A DNA stretch of 64,000 bases, taken from assembly GCA_038021145.1 (NCBI GenBank), contig JBBPHT010000005.1:1364001-1428000 (forward strand), given 5' to 3'. The stretch's first letter is position 1. Every line of letters starts with the position of its first letter. Below the pieces are notes generated by a model that saw only the letters and a list, made by a program, of their open reading frames with translations, did not search any database and was not told the DNA's origin. The position numbers and the translations under genes are program-made. Below, in pieces: positions 20,847-32,834 of this stretch. The stretch comes from Phyllosticta citriasiana (Eukaryota > Ascomycota > Dothideomycetes > Botryosphaeriales > Phyllostictaceae).

Positions 20847-22584
20847 CTAAACATCAAGATGAGCACTCTTCTCCCTGCGACGCGTCTCAAAGAAGACCTC
20901 TTGAGGGAGCAAACAAAAATCGCTCATGTAAATGGTCTTGGGCCTTTCGGTGAAGAACTTGAAGTCGTAGTTGAGCACAACATGCGCAAAGAGGAGTTTG
21001 AGCTCGTGAGTGGAGAAGAAACGTCCAGGGCTAGAGGTAAACATAGTCAGTCAATACAAGCCAACACCAGAAACGGAATGCAAGCCAAACCAGTTCTGGG
21101 GCGATCTTGAAGAAGGAGAAAGAGCTTACCAAGCATGCTTGCCATGACCAAACGCCAGAAACGTACCCGTGGTATTCACCATGCCGACCTCGGCCTTTCC
21201 GACGAAGCGATCGTGCTTGAAGACCCTTGGCTCATCGTAGAAATCCGGATCCATGTGAATCTCAGTCGTGGGCATACCGATCTTGGTGCCCTCGGGCAGG
21301 AGAGTGCCATCAGGCAACTTGACACCGCCCTTCTTGACAACCTGCCTCTCGACGCCGCGAGCCTTGAAGGCGCTGAAGCGCAGCGACTCGCGCAGAGTGC
21401 TATCCATGAGGACGAGCTTGTTGACGGCCGCCTTGTTCCAGACGCCGTCGGCATCGCGGAGGACGGAGGCAGCTTCGTTGCGCAGGGCGGCGAAGACGTC
21501 GGGCCCGGCGCACAGGAGGTCGATGATGGCAGCGATGGCGGCGGAGCTGCTGGTGTGGATGCCGACGAAGTTGAGAGCGAGGATGCGTGCGCACAGCGAC
21601 TGCGGGTCGTGGTCGAGCGGATCGCTCGACTTGGCGGCGAAGCGCGCCATCAGCTGCAGCATGTCTGGGTTGCGTTCCTCGTGGTGCGTGTCCTTGGCCG
21701 CCGACGCCTCGTCCAAGTGCCTCTGGATCAGCGGCACCAGGTACCGCTGGCAGTGGTAATCGTAGTATCGCGCCGGCAGGGCTACGATGGGTCCCAAGAG
21801 AGGCTTCAAAACGGCTGGGATCAGGTATGCGATTTGAAAGGCACATTTCATGATTTGGAAGACAAAACCGCTCGAGTAGTGGAAGTAGTCTTCGTCGTGG
21901 GAAATCTCCTTGCCCACAAAGACCCGGTTGGTGATGCGCGTCAGTATCGTGCGCATCGAGTCTTGCACACCGACGCGCTGCCATTCGCCGGGCACGTCGC
22001 CAAGCCACTTGTCTAGACATTCCGTCATCTCGTCTATCATGACGCCCGTCATGAGATTCAGGTTCATCTTGTTCAGCGCCTCGACGTGGAACGGCCGATG
22101 GAATTTCCAACTTCGCGGAGATGTGTAGTCAAACTCGACATCAGCGATGAGTACCTTGTAGATGGAGAGGACCGAGTCGGGCTGAGCAACCAACCATGAC
22201 ATGTACGATGGTGGGAGGACAACCTCTGCCTTGAAGGTCGCGTTGGGCGTAATGTAGGGAGTGCCATGCTTGCCATACTAGCACAATCGGTCAGTTGATT
22301 TGGACTTTGAAATGCTCGACTTTCTTACTTACCTTCTTGTAGCCTTCTTCGATATTCTGCTTGGAAACAAACGTTTCCCTCACGTTGGCTCGAATCTTTG
22401 AAAACCATTCATTGCGCAGTCCAACCCAGGGAACGCCCTTTGGCACAACTCGGAGCCTGGTGGCGCGCAGGTGAAGTAAGTAGATGACGACGGGAAGTAT
22501 TGCGACCAGATGGATTTTCCAGTCCGTCGAGCTGGCGGAAGAGCTCACGTTAGATGCTGAGATCGTCTCCGTCACGTTGTCCAT
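20847..22584 (-). CDS. Cytochrome P450 monooxygenase
   Basis: Exons on the minus strand: 22584-22333, 22277-21130, 21030-20847; 527 aa. An N-terminal membrane anchor (WKIHLVAILPVVIYLLHL) targets it to the ER. The I-helix region reads NFVGIHTSSSAAIAAI, where the usual AGxxT threonine region is GIHTS. The K-helix ExxR is ESLR (in STLRESLRFSAFK). The heme-binding loop FGHGKHACPGRFF is completed only by splicing exon 2 to exon 3, with Cys as fifth heme ligand. The sequence style (QPDSVLS, VPRLDYTSPRSW-like region) recalls the large fungal group that includes ent-kaurene oxidase-like P450s, but the family is not assigned. The ATG at 22584 was chosen; the codon at 22602 is TTG. The substrate is unknown and no biosynthetic core gene is nearby. 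Confidence 0.9.
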
Positions 22585-23647
22585 GATTGCAGCAGCAAGC
22601 AAGTGGTCGCTTGACGCAGTCCAAGTGGAAGGACGGAAAATCCACTAGGAGAAGATATGTACTTTCGCATCTCTGTTGATTGGATGGGCTGAGGAACAAT
22701 ATCAAGACAACAATACGAAGACAAATCTTTGATGAAGAAATGAAAGCCCTGCCTCCGCTCGATGACGTGATGTAAACCTAACGAGGAAAGAAGCATCAGT
22801 ATCTGAGAAGAAATCGGCAACATATCAATGGGGTGTTTATCGATTTCTTGTCGAATTCTGTATTCGTACCCGAGCTGGCCTCGATGATCCTTCCGTAGAT
22901 GAAATATCGCCTGAGCTCACTCATCCCTTTGTGTCACTAGCCCAGCAACATATCTTTTACTCTTTGAACAGAAGTTCGATGAAGGGGAATAACGAGATCA
23001 CATTTCGGATGAGAAAACATGGGAACGAGCAAGAGTGCGAGGCGATGGTGGATGATTTAGGGGTTGTTGAGAGCAAAGGCGTTTTCTTTGGCAGTCGTCG
23101 CATTAAACCCGAGCGTTTTTGTACAGTGGATGTGAAAACAGCGAGAAACGATTTCGGCAGTTATCATGTATCTATTGACAGTTTGGGAACATGATGATAA
23201 TTCACTCAAGGCTCTTGCAGTCGCCGCTCGACAGTAATTGGAATTTTGGGACAATACCTTCGTGAAAAAAAAAAGGCGTAGATGTTTGTCGAGTTCAGGA
23301 CAGAGAGGCTACGTAACGTGTAGGTCATCATATCCATTCTATTCGTAGTCACATGGAACGTCGAGGGATGATGGAAACCAAATGTCAACAAGAATTGTAA
23401 GAGACGAGACGACAGCGGAAAGGTTGTTGATGGAGTGGGTCGGCCGTTACGCATTCGGTTAGCACCTGCCGTTGCTGTGCCAACTGATCGACTGGAGTAA
23501 AAGCGGCCCGTCGATGACGAAAACGTCGGCCCCTTCTCGCGACATCAACAACGACCGACACTCGACCACCAGACACGCCTTCCATGCCGAACTCCACATT
23601 GCTACAGTCACTCTATTGAGCCAAACAAACACCATTGCAAATTCACC
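22585..23647. other. Divergent intergenic region, 1063 bp
   Basis: This is the upstream region of the P450 (-) and the BRCT gene (+). Small open frames here look random. No repeat or RNA gene was recognised. Confidence 0.5.
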
Positions 23648-26600
23648 ATGGTTGCCACACGCGCCCAGCGAGCACATAACAAGGATGAGCCTGCTGCTTC
23701 GCAAACCAGCGCGTTGAAGCAGCCTGCCCGTCGAGGCAGAAAGGTTGCTATCGAAGACCCGGTCCCAAAATCCAAAGCGCCAGAACCAAAGACGCGTTCA
23801 GCTGCCCCAAAGCCGAAATCACAAGCTACTGCGCCGACCACGCGGAGAACAAGAGCGAAGGATTCAGAGGCGCCAAATACCGAACGGCAAGACGTCAAAG
23901 AACCTGAGAAAAAAGTGCAACCACAACCAGCTTCGACTACGACAACCACGAAGAGGATTGTATCAAAACCTGCAACGAAGCCAGCCACAGGTACTGTCGC
24001 AACGACGCGTAAGCGACCTGCCAAAGAACCCGAGCCCGAGCGTGCCCCACCCCCAAAGAGACAAACTCGGTCGCACGCTACAGCTCCATCTGCCATGAAA
24101 GAAGAAAAGAAGGCGGCACCTTCTAGGCGCGCCACGAGGGCGGTCAGGAACGAGGATCAGCCGTCTGCAACCGTGAAGCCACTTGCACAAAGAATAAAGG
24201 TCACATCCAAGCATACCAAGAAGGCCACTAGAACCGAGCAGACGCCACATTCCGATGACGACGATGAGGACGACGACGTTCACATGGAAGAGGCGGATTC
24301 CACTCCGGCGCCTCCCGACACGGCCCAGGACATCGCAGAACCACAAAGGCTAGACCAAGCTGATCATCAAGACGATGATCAGCAAACCCAATGGAAAAAG
24401 GGAGCCAACACCCCTAAGTCTACAAGGAAAGTCAAGAAACAGGAGAAGGAGCAAGATCTGGCTACAATTCCAGCAACAGAAAAGGGCGATGTCGAGGAAC
24501 CTGTCGAGGAGGTGCAAGAGAACAGACCGCAGACTCCCAAGACAGAAAAGGCTAAACAAGAGGCACATCCAAGCGCAATTCCGGTGAAGACACCTCGCGA
24601 CAGATTGGCAACTCCGGTAAGATATACAGGACACGTCGAAGCAATTTTGGCGACCGAGAAATCGGGCCCTTTGAAAAAGATCCGCAACTCACACACAAAG
24701 CAGGCCACACCGGGTGAAGAGCACCAGGTGAAAGAAGCAGCTCTTTCAACCCAAGAGAATGTACCACCTCAAACCCCTGCGCCGGCTCAGTTGGCGCAGG
24801 CTTTGCCCTTTGTAGACGCCGCCACGCCCTTCTTCAACCCCAGGGCGCAGACTAAAATTTCCTCTGCTACGCCTGCCCCGGGTCGATTGGCCCATGCTTT
24901 ACCATTTGCAAATGTTGCGACGCCATTCTTCAGACCGGATCAGGCACCGAAGACGCACAGCTTGCAGGCTGCGACTCCTGCCTTCAAGAAGAGTACACTA
25001 CTTAGTGGGACCCCGCGCAGAGACCCCATTGCCTCTCCCTTCAAGCTTGCACCCAAATCTGCAGTCAAATCAATCCACACAGAACCATCTTCTGAGCCCC
25101 TGCTCCACAGTCCACCGAAAAAGGGACCCATGGCTGCTTCTGCGCTTGGAATGACGCCTGTGAGGTCGACAGCCCCAAGGACCGACTTCAAGGCCTCGCT
25201 GTTACAGACTCCGGCAAGAAAGGGTCTCATGCTCCCTCCTTCTACCGCTCCAGTGAACAAACATGGCCCTGCTAGCGTTCAATCCAAGTCATCGCTTTTG
25301 CAGACTTGCCCCCGCCGAATCGTACTTCCTGATCTGGCACCAAGATCCACCACAACTTCTGACAAACAGGACGAAAAGATTGGTTCGGCGCTCTTTTCAG
25401 CAACACCCCGCAAGGTCCGACTCGACGCGCCGCCCGCCGAGACAAGCGTGCAAGATTTCGCTCCAAATTCCGTCTTGGGCGCAACTCCAAAGAGACCAAA
25501 GACTCCAGCAAGAAGCCCAACTCGCAGGTTCGCTGACCCCGGAGAAACTCCTGCCAAGTCTCTCGTCGACGCGGATGCCGGCAGCCCAACGCCAGTGAAG
25601 CCAACGCCTGCTGGTCTTAAGGATGTCGACTCGGCCCTGCGCATGCTCAACGACAACCGGGACACGTCGACGCTGTCCCCATCGATACACTCAAACACAC
25701 CGACGGAGCAATTCATGATGAATGTAATTGAGAAATTGGACCTTGATATTGAGGAACAATCTCAGTCATTCGAGCGGCAGTCAACTTCTAGCAGTGCAAA
25801 CGCAAGTCCAGGCGTCGAGGTTACACGTGAAGTTGATTCTGATGTGACGGAGGCCGAAGAAGATGAGGGCAATGTTCACGAGGAGGAAATTGCAGTGAAT
25901 ACCCGCGAGTCACCTGTGAGCAAGGACTCGACGGTTGATGACGCGCTGGAGGAGCCTCATCTGGAGCCAGTACCCAGCTTCGTCGAGCCTGAAGTCACAA
26001 TGATCCAACGTCACTTGGAGAAGACATTGGGGACGGTGCACGAGCACTTCGAGGGCAACGTCAACTCTGCCCCGGCTGTCCAAGAATTCGACTCTGCGAC
26101 CCATGGATCTCTCCAGGCTACAGAGGATCTCGCTCCGCGTATGCGGGAGATGGAAATGATCGCTGAGGAGCCTTCATTCTTCACAAACGACCAAGAAGCG
26201 TCTGTCTTGGGCGAGGTTGACTCACCTGTAAAGGTTCACCTTGAGGTAGTCCCAGACCAGCCCATCGACGAGCAGCCACTTGAAGAGATGGAGGAGCCAA
26301 GACCAGTCTCTTTCCACATCCCCGAAAGACCTTCAACTCCTGAGATCACCGAGGAGCGTATCACTGCATTGGCCAAGCAGAAGGCAAAAACCGAGCACCG
26401 CGTTCGTTCCAAGCGTCTTTCTCTCGCAATAGAGCTGGAGAGCTCTATCAAAAAGCCTCGCAAGAGCCTTGCATTTGTTCCTTCTATGACTCCTATGAAG
26501 TCAGCTCTCCGTTCTCCCTTCAAGAAGCCTTTCGGCTCCCCAAAAAAGAGTGTCGCTTTTGCTGCGGAGCCCGTATTCCAACAGCAAGAAATTGTCGAGC

Positions 26601-27483
26601 AACCTGAGGAAACCTACATCCCTCGCCCTGACTTTGGAATTCTCTCTGGAATGACGTTTTTCGTGGATGTTCGCTCCGCAACGGGCGAGGATGCTGGAGA
26701 GTTGTTCATCCCTCTCCTCGAGGAGATGGGCGCGAAGGTCATCTACGATTGGAGTTATGGCGACAGCAGCGTGACCCACATTCTCTTCAAGGACGGTTCC
26801 AACGAGACTTTGCACAGAGTTGCTCAGTCTGACGGCGCTGTTCAAGCCGTCAACATTGGTTGGGCTCTTGAGTAAGTTTTCATCTCAATTTCACAACATC
26901 GTCAGACTAACACCCTCCCAGTTGCGAGCGGTTTAACCAGCGTCTGCCTGAATCGCCGTATCTCATTGACATATCACCCTCGCCTTCACACTGCCCTCAC
27001 ACTCCTACGCGCGCCCTTACCGTCCTCAGTACAAACACGACTCCAACACGTTCCACGGGCAGAGCGTCGCCGCACGGTACACCTTTTACGCTACTCCACC
27101 TTACACCAAAAGCTGCGCCCTCTCCTTCAGCAAGATCCTCCATCTCGCCGTCGAGCGCCGACATTGCGTCGCCCACGCTGGACGGGCGATTGGACAAGGA
27201 GAACCGCGGCCTAAGCACGCCGTCGCCGGCGCACAAGAGCGCCGCGCAGATGGAGCCCTTCAGCCCTAGCACACCCTACTACCTGCACCCGGAGCGCATC
27301 ACGCAAAAGACTTGTCCGCCTAAGCAGACGCAGCGAGGCATTTTTGACCAGCGCGTCGGCGCGCAGCAAGACGAGGGCTTCGCTGTTACACCGTTCGCCA
27401 AGCGCCTTCTGCTGGCGAGGAGGAGTTTGAGCCCGGTCAAGGCAACTGGTGGATTCGGTAGTGGTGGTGCGGCGGAGGTGTGA
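23648..27483 (+). CDS. Large disordered BRCT-domain protein
   Basis: Exons: 23648-26871, 26922-27483; 1261 aa. The first 400 residues are very basic (KR-rich with many Pro, RGRK-like motifs). Residues about 375-440 carry two similar modules containing LPFVDAATPFF and LPFANVATPFF, followed by several cassettes of the type LL-x-TP-R/K (LLSGTPRR, LLQTPARK, LLQTCPRR, LFSATPRK), rich in SP/TP sites that cyclin-dependent kinases could phosphorylate. The middle is acidic. Near residues 995-1095 is a single BRCT domain (FGILSGMTFFVDV, LLEEMGAKVIYDW, VTHILFKDG, VNIGWALDCERFNQRLPES), completed across the intron. The C-terminal tail again has SP/TP sites. This suggests a nuclear, phosphorylation-regulated scaffold in chromosome or DNA-damage biology; no named orthologue is claimed. 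Confidence 0.85.
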
Positions 27484-27912
27484 TTATGACGGGAAATTGC
27501 TTTTGCTGCCCTTTGGCGTCCACATCTGGCAAATTGTTTGTTCGTCGAGTTGCTCGAGGATTAGGCGTTAGGGGATGCGGTCTTGGGATTGAGATTATTG
27601 AAACTGGGGATGGGACTACGGTCTGGATGGCGTCACTCTTTTGAAGGACTTTGGCTGGGAACCAGGCTGTGCTATTCACGGCGAGCCTTTTATATACTTA
27701 CCAAGTCAAATAGAGCGAGGGAGGGAATCATTCTGCTCCATTGATATTTGTGAAACAAATTGGTGACGTTGTCACACAAGGCCTCATAATAAGTGATCAA
27801 GAGAAGCCGATTGAATAGCGCTTCCATTTGCATGCTTTGGTATCATTTTGATGCAAGAAGCCGTATCTATACCACCATCTCGGAAAGTGCCTCGCCCAGG
27901 CGGCCAGCCCCC
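27484..27912. other. Convergent intergenic region, 429 bp
   Basis: This lies between the 3' ends of the BRCT gene and PRP17. No gene was seen. Confidence 0.5.
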
Positions 27913-28339
27913 TCAGTCCCAATACTTAATAACGCCATTCAAGTCACCGGTGACGACCTTGCTCGTCTCCTTGGGATGCCAACCGGTAGCAATGACGGGG
28001 CTCTCACTAGCCTGAATCTTGTGGTACATTTTGCACGTCTTCCAGTCCCAAAAGGTGACGAAGCCGCCGCTGTCGCCGGAAGAGACGAACTGGCCGTCGG
28101 GCGAGATGGCCACGTCGATGGCGTAGCCGGCGTTGTTGTGGCCGCGGAACGACTTTTTGCGGTTCTGCCGGAACCGGTCGGTGCACGCGTACACGACGAT
28201 TTGGTTGTCCGACGACTGGAACGCGACGTACTTGCCCGACGGGTGCGGCGCTGAGCGCACCATGGGGTACATGTAGGGTTCGGCGATGAACTTGATGGGC
28301 ACGGCTGTAGTAGGGCATGGCGTGGTTAGCGGCTGGAGT

Positions 28340-28371
<32 letters not shown>

Positions 28372-29504
28372 AGAAGAAGAAGAAGAAGAAGAAGAAGAAG
28401 AGCAAGAGAAAGAAGGAGAAGGAGAAGGAGAAGGAGAAGGAGAAGGAGAAGGAGAAGGAGAAGAAGAAGGAGAAGAAGAAGGGTGAGCCTTTTTGAGGGA
28501 TGATGATGATAGTGATGGGACTTACGAATTCCGTATTCCCAGGCCCGCAGCGACTTGTCGTCTGATGTCGTGATGAAGCGCCTGTTCTCGTCGCAAAAGG
28601 TGATGGTGTTGACGGGGCCCAGGTGGTGGTCGTATTCCTGCACCATCTGGCCGCTGCGCGTGTCGAACTGGACAATCTTCTTGTCGGCCATGCCCGCCAG
28701 GAACTCGTGGTTGAGCGACGGGTCCGGGTTGAAGCGCACCACGTGCGGCGTCTTGCCGGTCGAGAAGCGGTTGACGCACTTGCCCGTCTCCGTGTCCCAG
28801 AGCTTCATTTGCCGGTCGTATGATGCCGACAGGAACTGCGTGCCGTCGTTGTTGAAGTTGATGTCGTTGACTGATTTGTTGTGCCCCATGTAGCTACGCA
28901 ATAGCTCCCGCTCGTGGTACACGTCCCATATCTTGATGGTGTTGTCCGCCGATGCAGATAGCAGGAGGTGCCCAGAGTCGGGGAAGAATCGTAGCGCGTT
29001 GATCGCCTTGGTGTGATGCTTCCAGGTGTGTATCAATTTCTTGGGGATGTAGTTCTTCAAATCCGCAATGTCGGCCTTCAAGTTTATTCCCAAGTCCTGC
29101 GGAATGTGCATGTACGTCCTTCCCTGGTAGTCGTGCAGTGAGCTGCCGTGGAATATGGTCTTTTCATTTGCGCCGTTGACCGTCTCGTAGTCAGTCCCTT
29201 CCTTGGTAGCTGGTGCTGCTGGTTGTTCCTCGATTTCGTCTTCTTCGTAGATGATTTCCACGTCGGAACCCTCCTCTTCCGAGTTGGCGTCCGGCCTCTC
29301 ATATTCATATCTGGCCCATGGTCCCTTGTATGCACCCTTGCCGTAGACAATACTAGCATCGCCCTTCTCTTCTCTCTTCAGTTTCTTCGCCGGAGGTTCT
29401 GCTGCAGACTCGCGTGCACGATGTGCTGATCGGAAGGAAGCTTCGCTGATGACGATTTCGTCGGCAAACCCAGTGGGCACGCGGCCTTTTGTATTGCCTG
29501 CCAT
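27913..29504 (-). CDS. PRP17: Pre-mRNA-splicing factor PRP17/CDC40, WD40 protein
   Basis: Exons on the minus strand: 29504-28526, 28304-27913; 456 aa. PRP17 acts in the spliceosome at the second catalytic step. After a charged N-terminus (KGDASIVYGKGAYKGPWA) come HIPQDLGINL and about seven WD40 repeats, with clear units such as LLLSASADNTIKIWD, FLSASYDRQMKLWD, FITTSDDKSLRAWEYG and VSSGDSGGFVTFWDWK; the protein ends VTGDLNGVIKYWD. The intron (28305-28525) holds a long purine/pyrimidine repeat and joins EYGI to PVPIKF in phase. The N-terminus appears to lack the acidic segment of about 70-100 residues that I would expect in filamentous-fungal PRP17; nothing resembling it was found upstream. Confidence 0.93.
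28340..28483 (+). repeat. (GAA)n / (GGAGAA)n purine tract inside the PRP17 intron
   Basis: The plus strand is purine for about 140 bases apart from one C near 28403, first as GAA units and then as GGAGAA units. In PRP17 transcript sense this is a (CTT)n/(CTCCTT)n polypyrimidine tract just upstream of the 3' splice site. Confidence 0.92.
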
Positions 29505-30054
29505 GTTGGTCTGGGTTACAGGCTGTGTGGAACGGGCGTTGAAAACGTTGATGTTTATGCGCTCAACTGTGCACCAGAGCTTCGGTGACGGCGACGCCTG
29601 AGTCGCGTAGGCTGACTAAGACGTCAATCGTGACTCTGACGACGTGGATTATGATTGGTCAAGGGCGGTGAGGTGACGGTCTTTGGTAGCCTGAAGACAT
29701 CACGACCTGACGACATCCATATCTGCTACCGAGAATGTATTAACTGCGAAGTTGTCATGTCACAAATCCGCCAGTTACAGTCGCTGAGTATCATAGTCCC
29801 GGCCTTCCCAATGCTCCAAACGCGCAGTAGGACCGTAGTCTTTTCCAGCACATTACGCCATCCATGTCCATGCCTCCTCGTCCTTGCGCTCATCCCAGGC
29901 ATCGCTATTCGTTCATTGTTGATTTGGATCCATTATACACGTCGCTGGAGGGGTTGCCATAAGGCCATCGAAAAACTCGAATGCCTGCTCCACTTGCGCA
30001 GGCACGGTCTTCCGATGATGAAAGTTCTTTCGTACGCGCTGCAGTTGGGGGGCT
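29505..30054. other. Intergenic, 550 bp; PRP17 promoter
   Basis: This lies between the Erv14 stop and the PRP17 start, both minus. A CCAAT box in PRP17 sense lies at 29654-29658, about 150 bp upstream of the ATG. No missing N-terminal PRP17 exon was found here. Confidence 0.5.
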
Positions 30055-30811
30055 TTAATGGGCCTCGTCCCGGATGAGAGCGACGCTGTTCGACGGGTTA
30101 GATAGGAAAGATCTATGTGCATTTGGAAATTCTTACATCATGCTGTAGAGATAGAAAAAGAACATGACCAAATGGAAGCCGAGCTTGATGAACGATTCCT
30201 GAACAACGGTCAGCCATGCGCAAAGATATTGCGAGGGGCAGGAATTGGTTACCTTCTTGTGCACGTTGAGCTTCCTGAAGATCTCGGTCGCGTCGAGAAG
30301 ATGCTGGTTCTCGAGGATCCTGGAAAAAGTCAGCCCATCTATCCAGGTGCGCGCGCCATTGCCGCGGAATTTGCAGAATCCTCCCATGTCAAACTGGCCC
30401 CGACCAGCCTTGTCATTCGGGGCGACGTAGCTGTCACTTACTTCTTGGCATTCCAGGCCAACAGAGGCAGGTTGAGCAGCAGGGCGATCCAGTAGCCATT
30501 GATGAGGAAGAGGAAGGTCAGGAAGGCGTGGACGGCGGCTTCGGGAATGATGTAGGTGTTCAGGCGGTTGCAGAGGTCGATCGGGTTGATGTAGTCGCTG
30601 TTTACACAAGTTAATCAAGCTCCAATTCGTAGTCGGACGGCAGCCGAAGGCTTGTTTGGGGCGGGCAGCGACGCAACGAGCCGCAAAGGGCGGCTACAGG
30701 GCCCACGCACCATTCCAAATCAGAGTACATGATGGTGAAAAACACCTGGAGGAAGAGGTTGACGGCGTTTGTGAGAACCGCGAGAAGGTAGAGCCAAGCC
30801 TCGCCCGACAT
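30055..30811 (-). CDS. ERV14: Erv14/cornichon-family ER cargo receptor
   Basis: Exons on the minus strand: 30811-30711, 30597-30442, 30319-30253, 30198-30137, 30085-30055; 138 aa, the same length as yeast Erv14. The protein packs transmembrane cargo into COPII vesicles leaving the ER. Three hydrophobic segments are visible: WLYLLAVLTNAVNLFLQVFF at the N-terminus, HAFLTFLFLINGYWIALLL in the middle, and LGFHLVMFFFYLYSM near the end. Family motifs include YSDLECDYINPIDLCNRLN (first splice), ENQHLLDATEIFR and the C-terminal IVALIRDEAH, which needs the last tiny exon. All four introns use GT..AG and the phases close exactly. Confidence 0.95.
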
Positions 30812-31439
30812 TTTAGATGGAGGCGCGTTCGGAGAACGGAGAAGACGGTGGGATGCGACGAAGAGGGCGGCGGCTGAGCAGCGGGCGATGAGGTAGAGAG
30901 GTGTGTTTTTGAGGATTGCGGTCGGTGGAGGTTGGCGGGGAACGCGAGCGAGCGAGCGAGAAACCGGGCGGCGTTATCTGGTCTGGTCGGTGTGGGGACG
31001 TGGGCTTGGGCAGGCAGAGCGGAACTCTCGCTAGGACTGTGGCAGGAAGAGGATTTGGCAGCTGGAAAGGAACTGGAAGGCGGCCGGAGCATCCACGTGC
31101 AGAATAACGCGTTTTGGCAACCTGAACGGATTCCCGAGGGTACCTACAGTCATGTCGATTTGGCCCATGACGAAACCAGGCAGGCAGCTCTCCCATAGGT
31201 ACCTTAGGTAGGTTGGGCATGTTCCCTGCGCTCCAGCCATCTTCTCACCAACACCTAAACCATCAACGCCTGCATCTCCTCTTTACTTCATCCGCCCTGT
31301 CTCGCTACGCCGTCAAATGCCGCTTTTCATGATTGCTCGCCCCATGTCTCTCTCTCCACACGCCCCGCGCCGCACATATGTTTAACACGATCGGAGATAC
31401 CTAACATAAATGGATCCCCCAGTCCTCTCGCATGACCAC
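30812..31439. other. Intergenic, 628 bp
   Basis: This is the promoter region of Erv14 and the 3' flank of the methionine aminopeptidase gene. No gene or repeat was recognised. Confidence 0.5.
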
Positions 31440-32834
31440 TCAACCGTCTTGCTTCGTTCCATTCGTGTATCCCGGAATCGGCACAGGGCCTCCAGGAGAA
31501 TCCGCTAACCTTGCAGTCAAGACCTCGACGCCGTCTTCGGTAACCAGCAAAGTGTGTTCTGTTTCGAGTCAGCCATGCCTTGCACGACCCCGAGGGTCAG
31601 CTCACCGAACTGCGCCGTCCGCTTGCCATCCTGCGTTGCGCTTGTCCAGTCGTCCGGCCACGTCTTGTCCCTGTGTGTGCCCAGCGCAATCATGGGCTCA
31701 ATCGTAAAGCACATCCCAGGCTTTGCAGTACCCACGGCCTTGTTCTTTGCGTAGTGCGGAACATTCGGGGGGCAATGGAAGAGCTGGTTAACACCGTGGC
31801 CGCAGTAAGTCTTGATTACGCTGCAATTCCTCTGCTTGGAGAGCTTCTCAATCACGTTGCCGGGTTCGCGGAAGAGCATGCCAGGCTTGACAATCTTGAT
31901 GGACTCATCAAGGGTGTCGCGCGCCGTCTCGACCACGCGGATCGAGTCGGCATCAGCCAGTGCCTTCTCTCCAATGTAGTACGTCTCGTTGATATCGCCG
32001 TGGAAGCCATTGTGGTAAAGCGAAACGTCGATGTTGAGAATGTCACCGTCCTGGAGGACACGCTGATCGGGAATACCGTGGCAGATGATTTCGTTCAGCG
32101 AAGTGCAAACCGATTTGGGGAAGTGGTAGTAGTTCAGCGGCGAGGGATAGGCCTATCGGTCGCGTGAATATTTCATGCCCACCAAGATGTCACGCGCGCA
32201 GAGACAAAGACCAACTCACATTTCTCTCCAGACAAGCATTGTGCACAACTTCGTCAATGTAATCCGTAGTCACGCCAGGCACAGCTGCGCGTGCAGCAAT
32301 GTCCAAGACTTCGCGCGACAATCGGCAGACCTTCCTCATGCCCTCTTGCTCCTCCTTGTTCAGGACCTTGATCTTGTTCCTGTTGACAAAGATCTGCTCG
32401 CTCTTTGGGATTCCATCCTTGGCATAGTCTGGGAGCGTTATGCTCTTGGGTACTTGTCTGCGCGGCGAAAGCGGGTAAACGGGACGCAAGGAGCCGGTGA
32501 AGTCGAAGCTGGGGAACGGGTTGTAGTGGCCGGTTTCTGGGTCGGGGGGTGAGACTACTTTCGGCGGAAAGAGTTTGCGGAGAGGGTTACTTGTGCCTGC
32601 GCCAGCTGCCTTGTGGATTGCTTTGTGCTCACTCTAAGCGTGCGATCAGGTCAGCCTTCTTTAATATCCCGCGGGCCGTCTTTCGAAAATTACCCAGTTC
32701 TTCTTGAAGCAGTCCTGCGAGCAAAAGTAAGAGTCTTTGCCCAGCTTCTGGCAAGTGGGACACTGGAGGTTCGTTGCGTCGCTGCGGCAGTCTCTTCCCA
32801 GGCACTTGCGCGTAGGCGCGTCTTCCGAGGCCAT
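31440..32834 (-). CDS. Methionine aminopeptidase 1 with N-terminal zinc finger
   Basis: Exons on the minus strand: 32834-32694, 32633-32220, 32152-31606, 31558-31440; 406 aa. It removes the initiator methionine from nascent proteins at the ribosome. The N-terminus is a MYND-like zinc finger (C11, C16, C25, C28, C38, C42, H50, H54, the last two after the first splice), characteristic of type-1 eukaryotic enzymes. The pita-bread catalytic domain shows all expected metal ligands: D227 (NIDVS), D238 (HGDINET), H304 (CGHG), E337 (TIEPM) and E368 (QFEHT, completed by the last splice). H210 (ICHGIP) is the substrate-contacting histidine. No catalytic residue is missing. Confidence 0.95.

Noticed and set aside
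21135..22016. 293-codon plus-strand open frame
   Set aside because: It is antisense to the P450, which has the heme loop and ExxR on the minus strand.
20000..24000. Secondary-metabolite gene cluster around the P450
   Set aside because: No polyketide synthase, NRPS, terpene synthase, transporter or pathway regulator is nearby; the neighbours are DUF1769 and BRCT genes.
31580..32167. 195-codon plus-strand open frame
   Set aside because: It is antisense to methionine aminopeptidase exons.
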